A DNA stretch of 64,000 bases, taken from Phycisphaerae bacterium. GTDB taxonomy: Bacteria; Planctomycetota; Phycisphaerae; Sedimentisphaerales; Anaerobacaceae. The notes beneath the pieces are model-generated. The model ran no database searches, was not told where the DNA came from, and saw only the letters and a list, made by a program, of their open reading frames with translations. The position numbers and the translations under genes were made by a program. The DNA is taken from contig JAPLMX010000077.1 of the NCBI GenBank assembly GCA_026386805.1, positions 17,550-81,549 of the forward strand, in the 5' to 3' direction. Positions 1 to 7,263 of the stretch are shown piece after piece (the first letter of the stretch is position 1; every line of letters starts with the position of its first letter).

Positions 1-60
1 ATGATGACCGCCATCGTGATCACGATCTTGGTGATCCGTTTGAAGCGGGGGTTCAGTCGT
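1..60 (-). pseudogene. Truncated paralogue of the zinc-ribbon membrane protein (fragment)
   Basis: Read on the minus strand, the first 60 bases encode LNPRFKRITKIVITMAVI, which matches LNPRFGRITKTLITVAVI of the complete zinc-ribbon protein at 5491-5868. The DNA is also clearly similar by eye. Upstream of the LNPRF motif the similarity stops exactly where a GTAGGGTG-type palindromic element begins (61-82). The frame stays open for only about 15 more codons and no start or zinc ribbon is present. The C-terminal end lies outside the window. I read it as a broken copy, left by duplication and interrupted at the palindrome. Confidence 0.55.
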
Positions 61-82
61 GTAGGGTGTGCTGTGCACACCA
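61..82. repeat. Palindromic GTAGGGTG element, short copy
   Basis: GTAGGGTGTGCTGTGCACACCA has the same plan (GTAGGGTG, inner palindrome, CACC) as the longer elements at 31630 and 38569. It lies at the break point of the truncated zinc-ribbon gene. Confidence 0.5.
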
Positions 83-389
83 GCTTCTCTATCTGGATGG
101 GCCGTCAAGGGTAATCTCAACGCGATAGAAGCTGCTATGGCCCAAGCTTACGCGGTGGTAGACTTTGCACCGACACGCATGAACCGGATGATCCCTCTCT
201 GTCGTTCGTTTCGATCAAGGTGGCGAGTTGTTGCGTTACCCGGCGGCGTTTGCCTGCCTTATACAGGGTGAAGCCGGACGGGTGTTCATTGGGGTCCCCA
301 ACGGCGCTGGGTCGCGTTTGGGATCCCTTCCTCGCTGGCGGGCGGCACCCACAGACAAGTTGGTACTCTTGCTTAGGAGAAGGACAAGC
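83..389. other. Intergenic stretch without a supported gene
   Basis: The ORF-track entries here (68-271, and the first 54 codons of 228-3122) have no recognisable protein features. The long ORF has a much better start at 390, so I see no gene here. It should contain the promoter of the alpha-2-macroglobulin gene, but no convincing -35/-10 pair stands out. Confidence 0.5.
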
Positions 390-3122
390 ATGTTTGGCTG
401 CAAACGGATTCTCAAGTCCCGCGTGTTCTGGTTTGTGGCGGTTGTCGTGGTTCTCGCAGCGGCGTTCTTCTTTGCCTCGGTCGCCCGATACGGGCCTGAT
501 CCGCAGGAGACGATGGTGCTGGGTCAGTCCAGTCTCTTCGCGGACAGTACCGCCGCCTTTCGTATCTTGGTGAGAGATCATGTCAAGTTGGCGCCCATCG
601 CTGGAGCCAAGGTGAAGATGGTGATTGCAGGGCAGGGGCGGCGCGCGGAGATCGGCGATTTCACGACGGACGCCGACGGGAGCCTGTTCGATTCGGTTCA
701 CGTGCCGTCCCTCGCTCCCGGCAAGTACGAGTTGACCGTCGAGAGCGTCTCGGCCGTTGGTAAAGACCGCATTGTCCAACCCCTCTGGATCGAACGGACC
801 AGCCGGGTGTACGTCACGACCGACAAACCGGTCTATCAACCCGGCCAGACGATCCACATGCGAGCACTGGCCCTCGACAGAGTATCTCTCAAGCCCGTTG
901 CCGCCCAGCCCATCCTGTTCGAAGTCACGGATGCCCAAGGAAACAAGGTTTTCAAAGCCGATCTTACGACGTCGGCGCATGGGATTGCCTTCTGCGATTT
1001 CACCCTGGCTACGGAAGTCAACTTGGGCAACTACCACGTCCGCGTGACCACCGGCAAGGTCGAGTCCGACCGCGTCGTGCGGGTGCAGCGGTATGTCCTG
1101 CCCAGATTCAAGATCGGCCTGACCACCGATAAGCCCTTCTACCTGCGGTCGGAGAAGGTGCATGGCGAGGTTCGAGCCGACTACTTCTTCGGCAAGCCCG
1201 TGGCCAATGCCGAGGTGAGGGTGACAGGCAGGACTCTGGACATCAGCGCCGAGGAGATCTTCACCGTCACAGGGGCCACGGACCCGAACGGCATCTTCCG
1301 CTTCGACGCCGCTTGCAGCGAACGTCCTGGGAACGAACGGTCTGATGATTCTGCGGGATTGTCGTCGCGGCGCCGAGATGCCGCGCGGGAAGAGAACACT
1401 CCCTTCGAGATCGAGGTCACGGCGAAGGACCGAACGGGGCACGAGGAGACCGCCGTGGAGCGGCGTACGCTGGCTGGGCAGGGGATCGATATTCACGTGT
1501 TCCCCGAGGGCGGCAGTTTCCTTAAGGGGGTGGAGAACATCCTCTATATTCTGACCGCGTACCCGACGGGCCATCCGGCGGTCTGCCGCGTCGAGGTCAA
1601 CGGCGCCGCATTTCAATCGGATTCCCTGGGAGTCACCATTTTCAAGACCCGGCTGGACGCGCCAGGGCTGACACTCGACGTCAAAGCCCGCGATGACGCC
1701 GGGCTGACGGGTGACTGGACCGACGAGATAGTTGCCTGGGGCCTGAGCAACGACCTGCGCTTACGGACCGACAAGGCGGTGTACCGTCTGGGCGAGAAGC
1801 CCCAGATAACCGTTCTGTCCCCGTGGCACCGGGCCACGTTCTTTCTGGACGTGCTGCGCCACGGCCAGACCGTGCTGACCCGGACCCTGCCGGCCAATGA
1901 CCAGGGGCAGATGCAAATGGCCCTGGATTTGCCGGGCGATCTCTGGGGCACGCTGGAACTGAAAGCCTACACCGTGACCGCCGGCACGCGGATCGACATG
2001 GAGACACGAGTGATCTACGTGCGCGGAGCCGACGAACTGCGGATCGAGACCTCGGTGGACAAGGCGGTGTTCAGGCCGGGCGAGACGGTCCAGGCGCACT
2101 TCCAGGTTGCCGACAGCGGCGGCAGGCCCGTCCCGGCCGCCCTGAGCCTGGCGGCCGTGGATGAAGCGGTCTTCTACGTCTGCGAGAATCAGCCGGGGAG
2201 GCTCGACCAGTTCTTCCTGGCCGATGGCAAGCTGCCGCTGTCCGGCTACCAGATGGCCTTCGCCATCTCCCCGGCGAAGCTGCTCAGCGGCGAAGAGCAG
2301 TACCAGAACCTGGCGCAGGCCCTGTTCTCCGTGTACGGACGGGCGACAGGCCGCAACCGAGAGGACGAGAATCGCCGCGAGGGTGCGGACCGGCAAGTCT
2401 ATGAGACTTACCGCGGCATTGACCACCAGGGCTATACGCTTTGTGCGGAAAGCCGCTCGCAGAAGCTGGCCGAGGCCGCCGCTTTCCGCCACCGGTATCT
2501 CCACGTGCCCCTGGTCAGCTTGGCAGTTCTGGCGGTGCTGATGGTCGTTCTCGGCGCGCTGATCGTCCTCGCACGAAGCCTGTTCCGGCTGTTCCGCCAG
2601 ATGGCCGCAGAGGAGTGCGATGATGGCCAGCGCTTGACGCCGGGCGCTGTCGAAAGGCGAGTCCATGTGCTGGCGTTCGCGGTTCTTCTGCCGCTGGTGA
2701 CCTATCTCGATGCCGTCGTGCTCACGTCGCTCCTGGATTCCTACCGGGCCGAGGATCGTTTCAGTCTCGATCCGCGGCTGCTGGGAGTTCTGATGGTTGT
2801 CCTGTCGGCCTTGGCCACTTCGGGGTTTCCTCTGGTCTATCGCTTTGGCACGACCCCGTTTCGCCGGCTTGGCAAGGCGGCCTTCAAGGTTCTCTCGCTG
2901 CCGCTTCTGTGTATCGGTCTGGTCTACGGGGTCACCTACGTTGCGGCCAAGGCCATCATAGGCGTGTGTGGTTCTCACGAGTCGGACGCCTATAGTTTCC
3001 TGAGCTTGGTGGTGCCGGTCGCCTTATGCCTGGGGCTTTGCTGGCGGGCCGGCGTGGCGTCGCGCCGGCCGCCCGGCGGTTCTATGCAGATCTCGGGCGC
3101 TCGGGGCGGATCGTGCTGGTGA
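390..3122 (+). CDS. Alpha-2-macroglobulin-like protein, N-terminal part (MG domains plus membrane block)
   Basis: The chosen ATG follows AGGAGAAGG and begins an N-terminal membrane anchor (MFGCKRILKSRVFWFVAVVVV). The open frame upstream of it is not protein-like. The body consists of macroglobulin beta domains, with the family hallmark YVTTDKPVYQPGQTIHMRAL near residue 140 and a related TDKPFYLRSEKVHGEVRADY later. From about residue 708 to the end there are five hydrophobic segments, so the polypeptide enters the membrane repeatedly. Bacterial A2M proteins trap proteases at the cell surface or in the periplasm. The thioester half is in the next ORF, which overlaps this one by 97 bases in another frame. 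The tail here (ASRRPPGG onward) looks like out-of-frame translation, so a natural or sequencing frameshift around 3045-3085 probably splits one gene of about 1,700 codons. Confidence 0.75.
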   Translation: MFGCKRILKSRVFWFVAVVVVLAAAFFFASVARYGPDPQETMVLGQSSLFADSTAAFRILVRDHVKLAPIAGAKVKMVIAGQGRRAEIGDFTTDADGSLFDSVHVPSLAPGKYELTVESVSAVGKDRIVQPLWIERTSRVYVTTDKPVYQPGQTIHMRALALDRVSLKPVAAQPILFEVTDAQGNKVFKADLTTSAHGIAFCDFTLATEVNLGNYHVRVTTGKVESDRVVRVQRYVLPRFKIGLTTDKPFYLRSEKVHGEVRADYFFGKPVANAEVRVTGRTLDISAEEIFTVTGATDPNGIFRFDAACSERPGNERSDDSAGLSSRRRDAAREENTPFEIEVTAKDRTGHEETAVERRTLAGQGIDIHVFPEGGSFLKGVENILYILTAYPTGHPAVCRVEVNGAAFQSDSLGVTIFKTRLDAPGLTLDVKARDDAGLTGDWTDEIVAWGLSNDLRLRTDKAVYRLGEKPQITVLSPWHRATFFLDVLRHGQTVLTRTLPANDQGQMQMALDLPGDLWGTLELKAYTVTAGTRIDMETRVIYVRGADELRIETSVDKAVFRPGETVQAHFQVADSGGRPVPAALSLAAVDEAVFYVCENQPGRLDQFFLADGKLPLSGYQMAFAISPAKLLSGEEQYQNLAQALFSVYGRATGRNREDENRREGADRQVYETYRGIDHQGYTLCAESRSQKLAEAAAFRHRYLHVPLVSLAVLAVLMVVLGALIVLARSLFRLFRQMAAEECDDGQRLTPGAVERRVHVLAFAVLLPLVTYLDAVVLTSLLDSYRAEDRFSLDPRLLGVLMVVLSALATSGFPLVYRFGTTPFRRLGKAAFKVLSLPLLCIGLVYGVTYVAAKAIIGVCGSHESDAYSFLSLVVPVALCLGLCWRAGVASRRPPGGSMQISGARGGSCW

Positions 3123-5479
3123 TCCTGCTGGCCCAGACTCTGGTTCTTCCCGTATGGTTTCTCCTGCCGACACACAGATCAGCGTGGTGGACTTCCTGGA
3201 GATGGACACCGTCGCGCGCGTATAACGAGAGACTGACCGTGAATGAGAATACGCGATCGGGCTCGCTCTTCTATGAACATCAGGAATTAGTGATGGGCGA
3301 GATGATGGGTGGTATGGGCGGTTATGGTGGCATGGGTGGCATGGCGGGATACGCCCCCCAGCGCCTGACCGCGAGCACGCCGCCCGAGCCGCGAGTGCGC
3401 CGGTTCTTCCCGGAGACCCTTCTGTGGCAGCCGCAGGTGATTACGGATGAGGCAGGGCGGGCCAGTGTCGAGGTTCCGCTGGCCGACTCCATTACCGCGT
3501 GGAAGATGAACATCGACGCCGTGTCTGCGGGCGGGCAACTCGGTAATTCCGCAGTGGACCTACGCGTCTTCCAGGATTTCTTCGTCGATCTGGACCTTCC
3601 TGTGGCGTTGACGCGCGGCGACGAGATTTCCGTGCCCGTTCTGTGTCATAATTACTTGCCGAAGCCGCAGGTTGTAACGCTGACCTTGGAATCCGCTCCT
3701 TGGTATGAAGTCCAGGGACCTGTCGTGCAACAGATTGAGCTTGGACCTGACGGCGTCGAATCCATCGTATTTCGCATCAAGGCGAAAGAAGTGGGGACTC
3801 ACGAATTGGCGGTCCTGGCCCAGGGCTTGTCCCTCCGTGATGCGGTCCGGCGGAAGATCGAGGTTCGTCCCGACGGCGTGCAGGCCGAGGACCTGCAAGG
3901 CGGAGTCTTGTCCGAAGCGGCGGAACACACGTTCCCTCTTCCGCCGGAAGCGATCCCGAATTCGCAGAAACTGCTGCTGCGGGTGTATCCCTCCATGTTC
4001 AGCGAGGTGATCGAGGGGTTGGACAGCATCCTCCAAATGCCGCACGGGTGCTTCGAGCAGACCTCCTCGACGACGTACCCGAACGTCATGGCCCTGCTCT
4101 ACATGAAGCACACCGGGCGGATCACCCCCGAAATTGAAGCCAAGGCGAAGACGTATATCGCCGCCGGCTGTCAGAAGCTGCTGACATTTGAAGTTCGAGA
4201 TGGCGGCTTCGACTGGTTCGGTCGCCCACCCGCAAAAGAAAAGTTGACAGCCTACGGGATCATGGAACTGACGGACATGGCGCAGGTCCACGATGTCGAT
4301 CCGGCCGTCATCGACCGCGCGACCCGATGGCTGTTGGGACGCCAGAATCGCGACGGTTCGTGGGACGATGCCGACTCGCGGCAAGCCCAAACCGGCCCGG
4401 ACTCGCGCGTGTGCGAGACGGCGTATATCGCCTGGGCTCTGGCCCAGGCCGACGTTCGGGATCGGCGGCTCGATCAGGCGCTCGAATTCCTCCGCCGGAA
4501 TGTGCGCGAGACCGATTCCACCTATACCCTCGCCTTGTCCGCCAACGCCCTGCTGGCGGTCGATCCGAACGATGCCTTCGGCCGCCGGCTGTTGACCGGC
4601 CTGCAATCGAGCTTTCGCCGCAGCGGCGGGTCCGGCTACATCACTTCCACGGGCGCCGGCGCCCTGTACTCCCGCGGCTCGTGCCTCGACATCGAGACGA
4701 CGGCCCTGTCCGCTCTGGCCCTGATGAAGGTGAATCCCTTTGCCGACGTGGTGTCGAAGGCCCTGGCGTGGCTGTGCGAGCAGAAGGATCAGCGCGGAAC
4801 GTGGCGCTCGACCCAGGCCACCGTTCTGGCGATGAAGGCCCTGCTTGCGGGAACGCGTCCGGCGCAGGAGAGCGACGCACCCACGCGCATCGAGGTCACG
4901 GTCAATGACGCCAATGCCGGCGGGATCGAGGTGACGGCCCAGACACGCGACCTCCTGCACACGCTCGATCTGACGAGTCATCTCAAGCCGGGCGCCAATG
5001 CCGTGCGTCTGACGCGTAAGGGAGGAAGGGAGGTGCCCTATCGGCTGGTGGGAACCCACTGGATGCCCCGGACTGCTCCCACGGCCCCGCCTGCGGGCGA
5101 ACTCCGGATCGACGTCCGGTATGACAGGGATCATCTGAACGTAGACGATCCTCTGCAATGCAGCGTGCAGGTGACGTACCTGGGCGCGGTACCTCTGAAC
5201 ATGGTCGTCGTGGAACTGGCTTTGCCGCCGGGGTTCGCGGTGGATTCCTCGGCGTTCGATCGGTTGGTCGAGTCCGGCGTTTTCGCTCGATACGAGATGG
5301 CCGCAGATCGTGTGGTCCTATACGTCAGGAGCACGGTCCCCCAAAAGACGATCCGCTTTGGCTATGAACTGCGAGCCTTGCGTCCCCTGCGGGTGCAGAT
5401 CCCACCGTGTTGCGCTTACGAGTATTATCAGCCTGAGAACCGGGCCGAGACCTTGCCCTGCGCGATCGTTGTGGAGTGA
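3026..5479 (+). CDS. Alpha-2-macroglobulin-like protein, C-terminal part with thioester domain
   Basis: This is the second half of the split A2M gene. It opens with one more hydrophobic segment (RIVLVILLAQTLVLPVWFLL) that continues the membrane block of the preceding ORF. A Gly/Met-rich stretch (MGGMGGYGGMGGMAGY) sits at the bait-region position. Then come the A2M domain (FFPETLLWQPQVITDEAG) and the thioester domain, with PHGCFEQTSSTTYPN near residue 340. The CxEQ thioester signature is intact, so covalent trapping is possible. An alpha/alpha toroid (GRQNRDGSWDD) and a C-terminal receptor-binding-like domain follow. The ATG at 3026 is only where the ORF opens; I see no ribosome-binding site for it, which supports a frameshift over two separate genes. 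The stretch around 3160-3225 (THRSAWWTSWRWTPSRAY) reads poorly and may hide a further small error. Confidence 0.75.
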   Translation: MPGALLAGRRGVAPAARRFYADLGRSGRIVLVILLAQTLVLPVWFLLPTHRSAWWTSWRWTPSRAYNERLTVNENTRSGSLFYEHQELVMGEMMGGMGGYGGMGGMAGYAPQRLTASTPPEPRVRRFFPETLLWQPQVITDEAGRASVEVPLADSITAWKMNIDAVSAGGQLGNSAVDLRVFQDFFVDLDLPVALTRGDEISVPVLCHNYLPKPQVVTLTLESAPWYEVQGPVVQQIELGPDGVESIVFRIKAKEVGTHELAVLAQGLSLRDAVRRKIEVRPDGVQAEDLQGGVLSEAAEHTFPLPPEAIPNSQKLLLRVYPSMFSEVIEGLDSILQMPHGCFEQTSSTTYPNVMALLYMKHTGRITPEIEAKAKTYIAAGCQKLLTFEVRDGGFDWFGRPPAKEKLTAYGIMELTDMAQVHDVDPAVIDRATRWLLGRQNRDGSWDDADSRQAQTGPDSRVCETAYIAWALAQADVRDRRLDQALEFLRRNVRETDSTYTLALSANALLAVDPNDAFGRRLLTGLQSSFRRSGGSGYITSTGAGALYSRGSCLDIETTALSALALMKVNPFADVVSKALAWLCEQKDQRGTWRSTQATVLAMKALLAGTRPAQESDAPTRIEVTVNDANAGGIEVTAQTRDLLHTLDLTSHLKPGANAVRLTRKGGREVPYRLVGTHWMPRTAPTAPPAGELRIDVRYDRDHLNVDDPLQCSVQVTYLGAVPLNMVVVELALPPGFAVDSSAFDRLVESGVFARYEMAADRVVLYVRSTVPQKTIRFGYELRALRPLRVQIPPCCAYEYYQPENRAETLPCAIVVE

Positions 5480-5490
5480 GCCTCCAATCG

Positions 5491-5868
5491 TCAACCCAGG
5501 CCCAGGGCTTTGATTTGGTCCATGAGGTTCTTATAGGTGCTGATCATGATCTGGCAGGCCACGATCGTCACGACAATGACCGCGACGGTGATCAGGGTCT
5601 TGGTGATCCGTCCGAACCGGGGGTTCAGCCATACGAGTGGCAGGGCCAGCGGTCCCATCGTCAGCAGGGCGACCGTGAGGCTGGAAGTCGAATAGTACCA
5701 CTTCGGCCGGTTCTGCACGGGCGGCGTCGCGGGGACTCTTCGCGTTGGGTCGAGGAACTCGCCGCAGTAGCGGCATTTGATGGCTTCGGCCTGGATTTGC
5801 TCCGCGCAGAACGGGCACTTCTTCGTCTGCGTCACCTGACGATTCTGTTCCAGCAAGGTCGTCTGCAT
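5491..5868 (-). CDS. Zinc-ribbon membrane protein
   Basis: 125 aa. The ATG is preceded by AAAGGAGGAG at good spacing; the 19 extra codons in the ORF track run into a repeat array and are not coding. The N-terminal third holds CPFCAEQIQAEAIKCRYCGE, a CxxC...CxxC zinc ribbon typical of small bacterial membrane proteins. Two hydrophobic segments follow (TSSLTVALLTMGPLALPLVW and ITKTLITVAVIVVTIVACQI), with a short linker LNPRFGR between them. Function is unknown; proteins of this plan are usually annotated 'zinc ribbon domain-containing'. It converges on the A2M gene with an 11-base gap. A fragment of a second copy lies at the window's left edge, on the same strand and on the other side of A2M. 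Confidence 0.75.
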   Translation of the reverse strand: MQTTLLEQNRQVTQTKKCPFCAEQIQAEAIKCRYCGEFLDPTRRVPATPPVQNRPKWYYSTSSLTVALLTMGPLALPLVWLNPRFGRITKTLITVAVIVVTIVACQIMISTYKNLMDQIKALGLG

Positions 5869-5899
5869 GAGCAGGTCTCCTCCTTTCGGAAGGTCGAAA

Positions 5900-5985
5900 C
5901 TGGAATGCTGGAATACTGGAATCATGGGGGAACGAGTTCAACCGCCCCAACATTCCAACATTCCAACATTCCATTATTCCAACAG
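5900..5985. repeat. Inverted array of 8-bp tandem repeats
   Basis: The left arm is three tandem octamers CTGGAATG/CTGGAATA/CTGGAATC (5900-5923). The right arm is CAACATTC three times plus CATTATTC (5948-5979), whose reverse complement (GAATGTTG) is the same family. About 24 bases separate the arms. It lies between the 5' end of the zinc-ribbon gene and the 3' end of the ThuA-domain gene and could form a long cruciform or RNA hairpin. Confidence 0.75.
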
Positions 5986-6085
5986 GCTCTATCGGCCTGA
6001 TCTCGCAGGAGATTAACAAGATTGGGCGCGAGCTTGCGGCGCGGCCGTCCTGGTGCCACGCGGGCCCATATTATCGCCACTGTAC

Positions 6086-7051
6086 CTACCGGTTTAGTTG
6101 CTCGATGGTTCGCTGGATACGCTCGCGGGTCCATTCCGGCGGGCGGTCGCCCTGCAGATTCGCTTCCATTTGCTCGGCCGTGGGCGTCTTGCTGGCGACG
6201 CCGCCAGGCGGGACTTCGATGCCGGCGGTCCAGCAGATGGCATTGAGGATCAGCTTGCGGAAGTCGTTCTGGGCGTAGGCCCAATGGGTGTGGCCGCCCG
6301 TGCAGCCGAAGCCTCGGCCGCCGCCGGGACGTTCGTAGGCCCACGCGACGTGCTCCGCCATCCCCATCCGGGCGCGGACCTCGGCGTTGCCGGTGTGGGG
6401 GCCGTCCGGACCTTTCCGCGTGCTGTCGGGCGGTACGGCCGACAGGATCGGCGTCACGCCGGCCATGCCCGCCACGAATCGCATGTGATAGTACCATTCA
6501 TCGGCGACCTTGAACGGCTGGACGCCCCGCGCGATCGGATGCTCGGGCAGGGTCTTGAACTCGGCCAGCCACGAGGGATTGATCGACCAGAATTGCTCGT
6601 AGTAGCCGCCGATCCAGTTGAGCAGGTACTTGCCGAACTCTTTGCCCGGGTCGAGGGCGTAGTGGAGGTAGGCGATCCCGATGCCCTTTTTCGCGATCTC
6701 ATCGAGGGCCTTCCAGTTGGATTCGGAGCGGAGCAGATTGTTGCCGTCGCAGGCGATGACGATGGCCGCAGCGCCGTCGAGGACCTTGAGGTCCTTGGGC
6801 CAGCCGCCTTCGAGGACGACCGCCTCGACCGCCGGCACGTTCTCCTTGAGGATCGCGGCCAGCAGCTTGCAGTCGGCGGTGTACGCGTGGCCGGTCCAGC
6901 CGTGACTTTGCGGGCCGGGGATAAAGACGATCTTCTTCTTGGCGGCCGTGGCCTCACCGGCACGCACTTGCGTCGGATGTAGGCAGATCAGAGTGCAGAG
7001 CAATGCCGCGATAATGACAACTGACCGCCTTCGGCTAAGTATTCCCGTCAT
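6086..7051 (-). CDS. Secreted ThuA-domain protein
   Basis: 321 aa. The start was chosen at MTGILSRRRSVVIIAALLCTL because it begins a clean signal peptide (cleavage near QVRAG) and follows GGGAGG; the ORF-track start adds 24 unsupported residues. The mature part has the ThuA/trehalose-utilisation-like fold, a class I glutamine-amidotransferase-like domain: IVFIPGPQSHGWTGHAY near its start, a central IVIACDGNN segment, YLHYALDPGKEFGKYLLNWIGG, and HPIARGVQPFKVADEWYYHMRF, which resembles the usual ThuA 'HPI..G..F...DE.Y' block. ThuA-domain proteins occur widely in planctomycete carbohydrate loci, but no reaction has been firmly assigned to this subgroup. It is divergent from the glycosidase pair that starts 210 bases away. 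Confidence 0.8.
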   Translation of the reverse strand: MTGILSRRRSVVIIAALLCTLICLHPTQVRAGEATAAKKKIVFIPGPQSHGWTGHAYTADCKLLAAILKENVPAVEAVVLEGGWPKDLKVLDGAAAIVIACDGNNLLRSESNWKALDEIAKKGIGIAYLHYALDPGKEFGKYLLNWIGGYYEQFWSINPSWLAEFKTLPEHPIARGVQPFKVADEWYYHMRFVAGMAGVTPILSAVPPDSTRKGPDGPHTGNAEVRARMGMAEHVAWAYERPGGGRGFGCTGGHTHWAYAQNDFRKLILNAICWTAGIEVPPGGVASKTPTAEQMEANLQGDRPPEWTRERIQRTIEQLNR

Positions 7052-7175
7052 GATGACAGCCTCCCGATCACACTCGATTGTTATCCGACTTTCGCCGGTC
7101 GATGCCTTCAAGAAGCCTACCACAAGGGCGTCAGTACCACAAGCTTGATACGCCGGAGCAAATCGGTAGGATAGC

Positions 7176-7231
7176 GTAGGTCGTGCGTCCTCGCACCACG
7201 ATCTTCGGCGAGCGGGGACGCCCGCCCTACG
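7176..7231. repeat. 55-bp palindromic element, copy 1
   Basis: It starts GTAGGTCGTGCGTCCTCGCA and ends GGGACGCCCGCCCTAC. The same unit recurs in inverted orientation at 13248-13302, so the two copies bracket the glycosidase gene pair. GTAGG...CCTAC ends are shared with the other palindromic elements in the window. Confidence 0.7.
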
Positions 7232-7263
7232 TAGCGGTGGTTTTTAGCGAAAGGACCGGACTC

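Noticed and set aside
135-1616. 493-aa minus-strand ORF opposite the A2M gene
   Set aside because: It is antisense shadow coding in GC-rich DNA: no ribosome-binding site, no domain, Arg/Gly/His-rich composition, and the plus strand has a clear protein family.
5531-6000. Small ORFs reading through the octamer array (for example 5476-6000 plus)
   Set aside because: They translate the repeats (TFQHSNIPLFQQ) and the antisense of the zinc-ribbon gene; this is a repeat artefact rather than a peptide gene.
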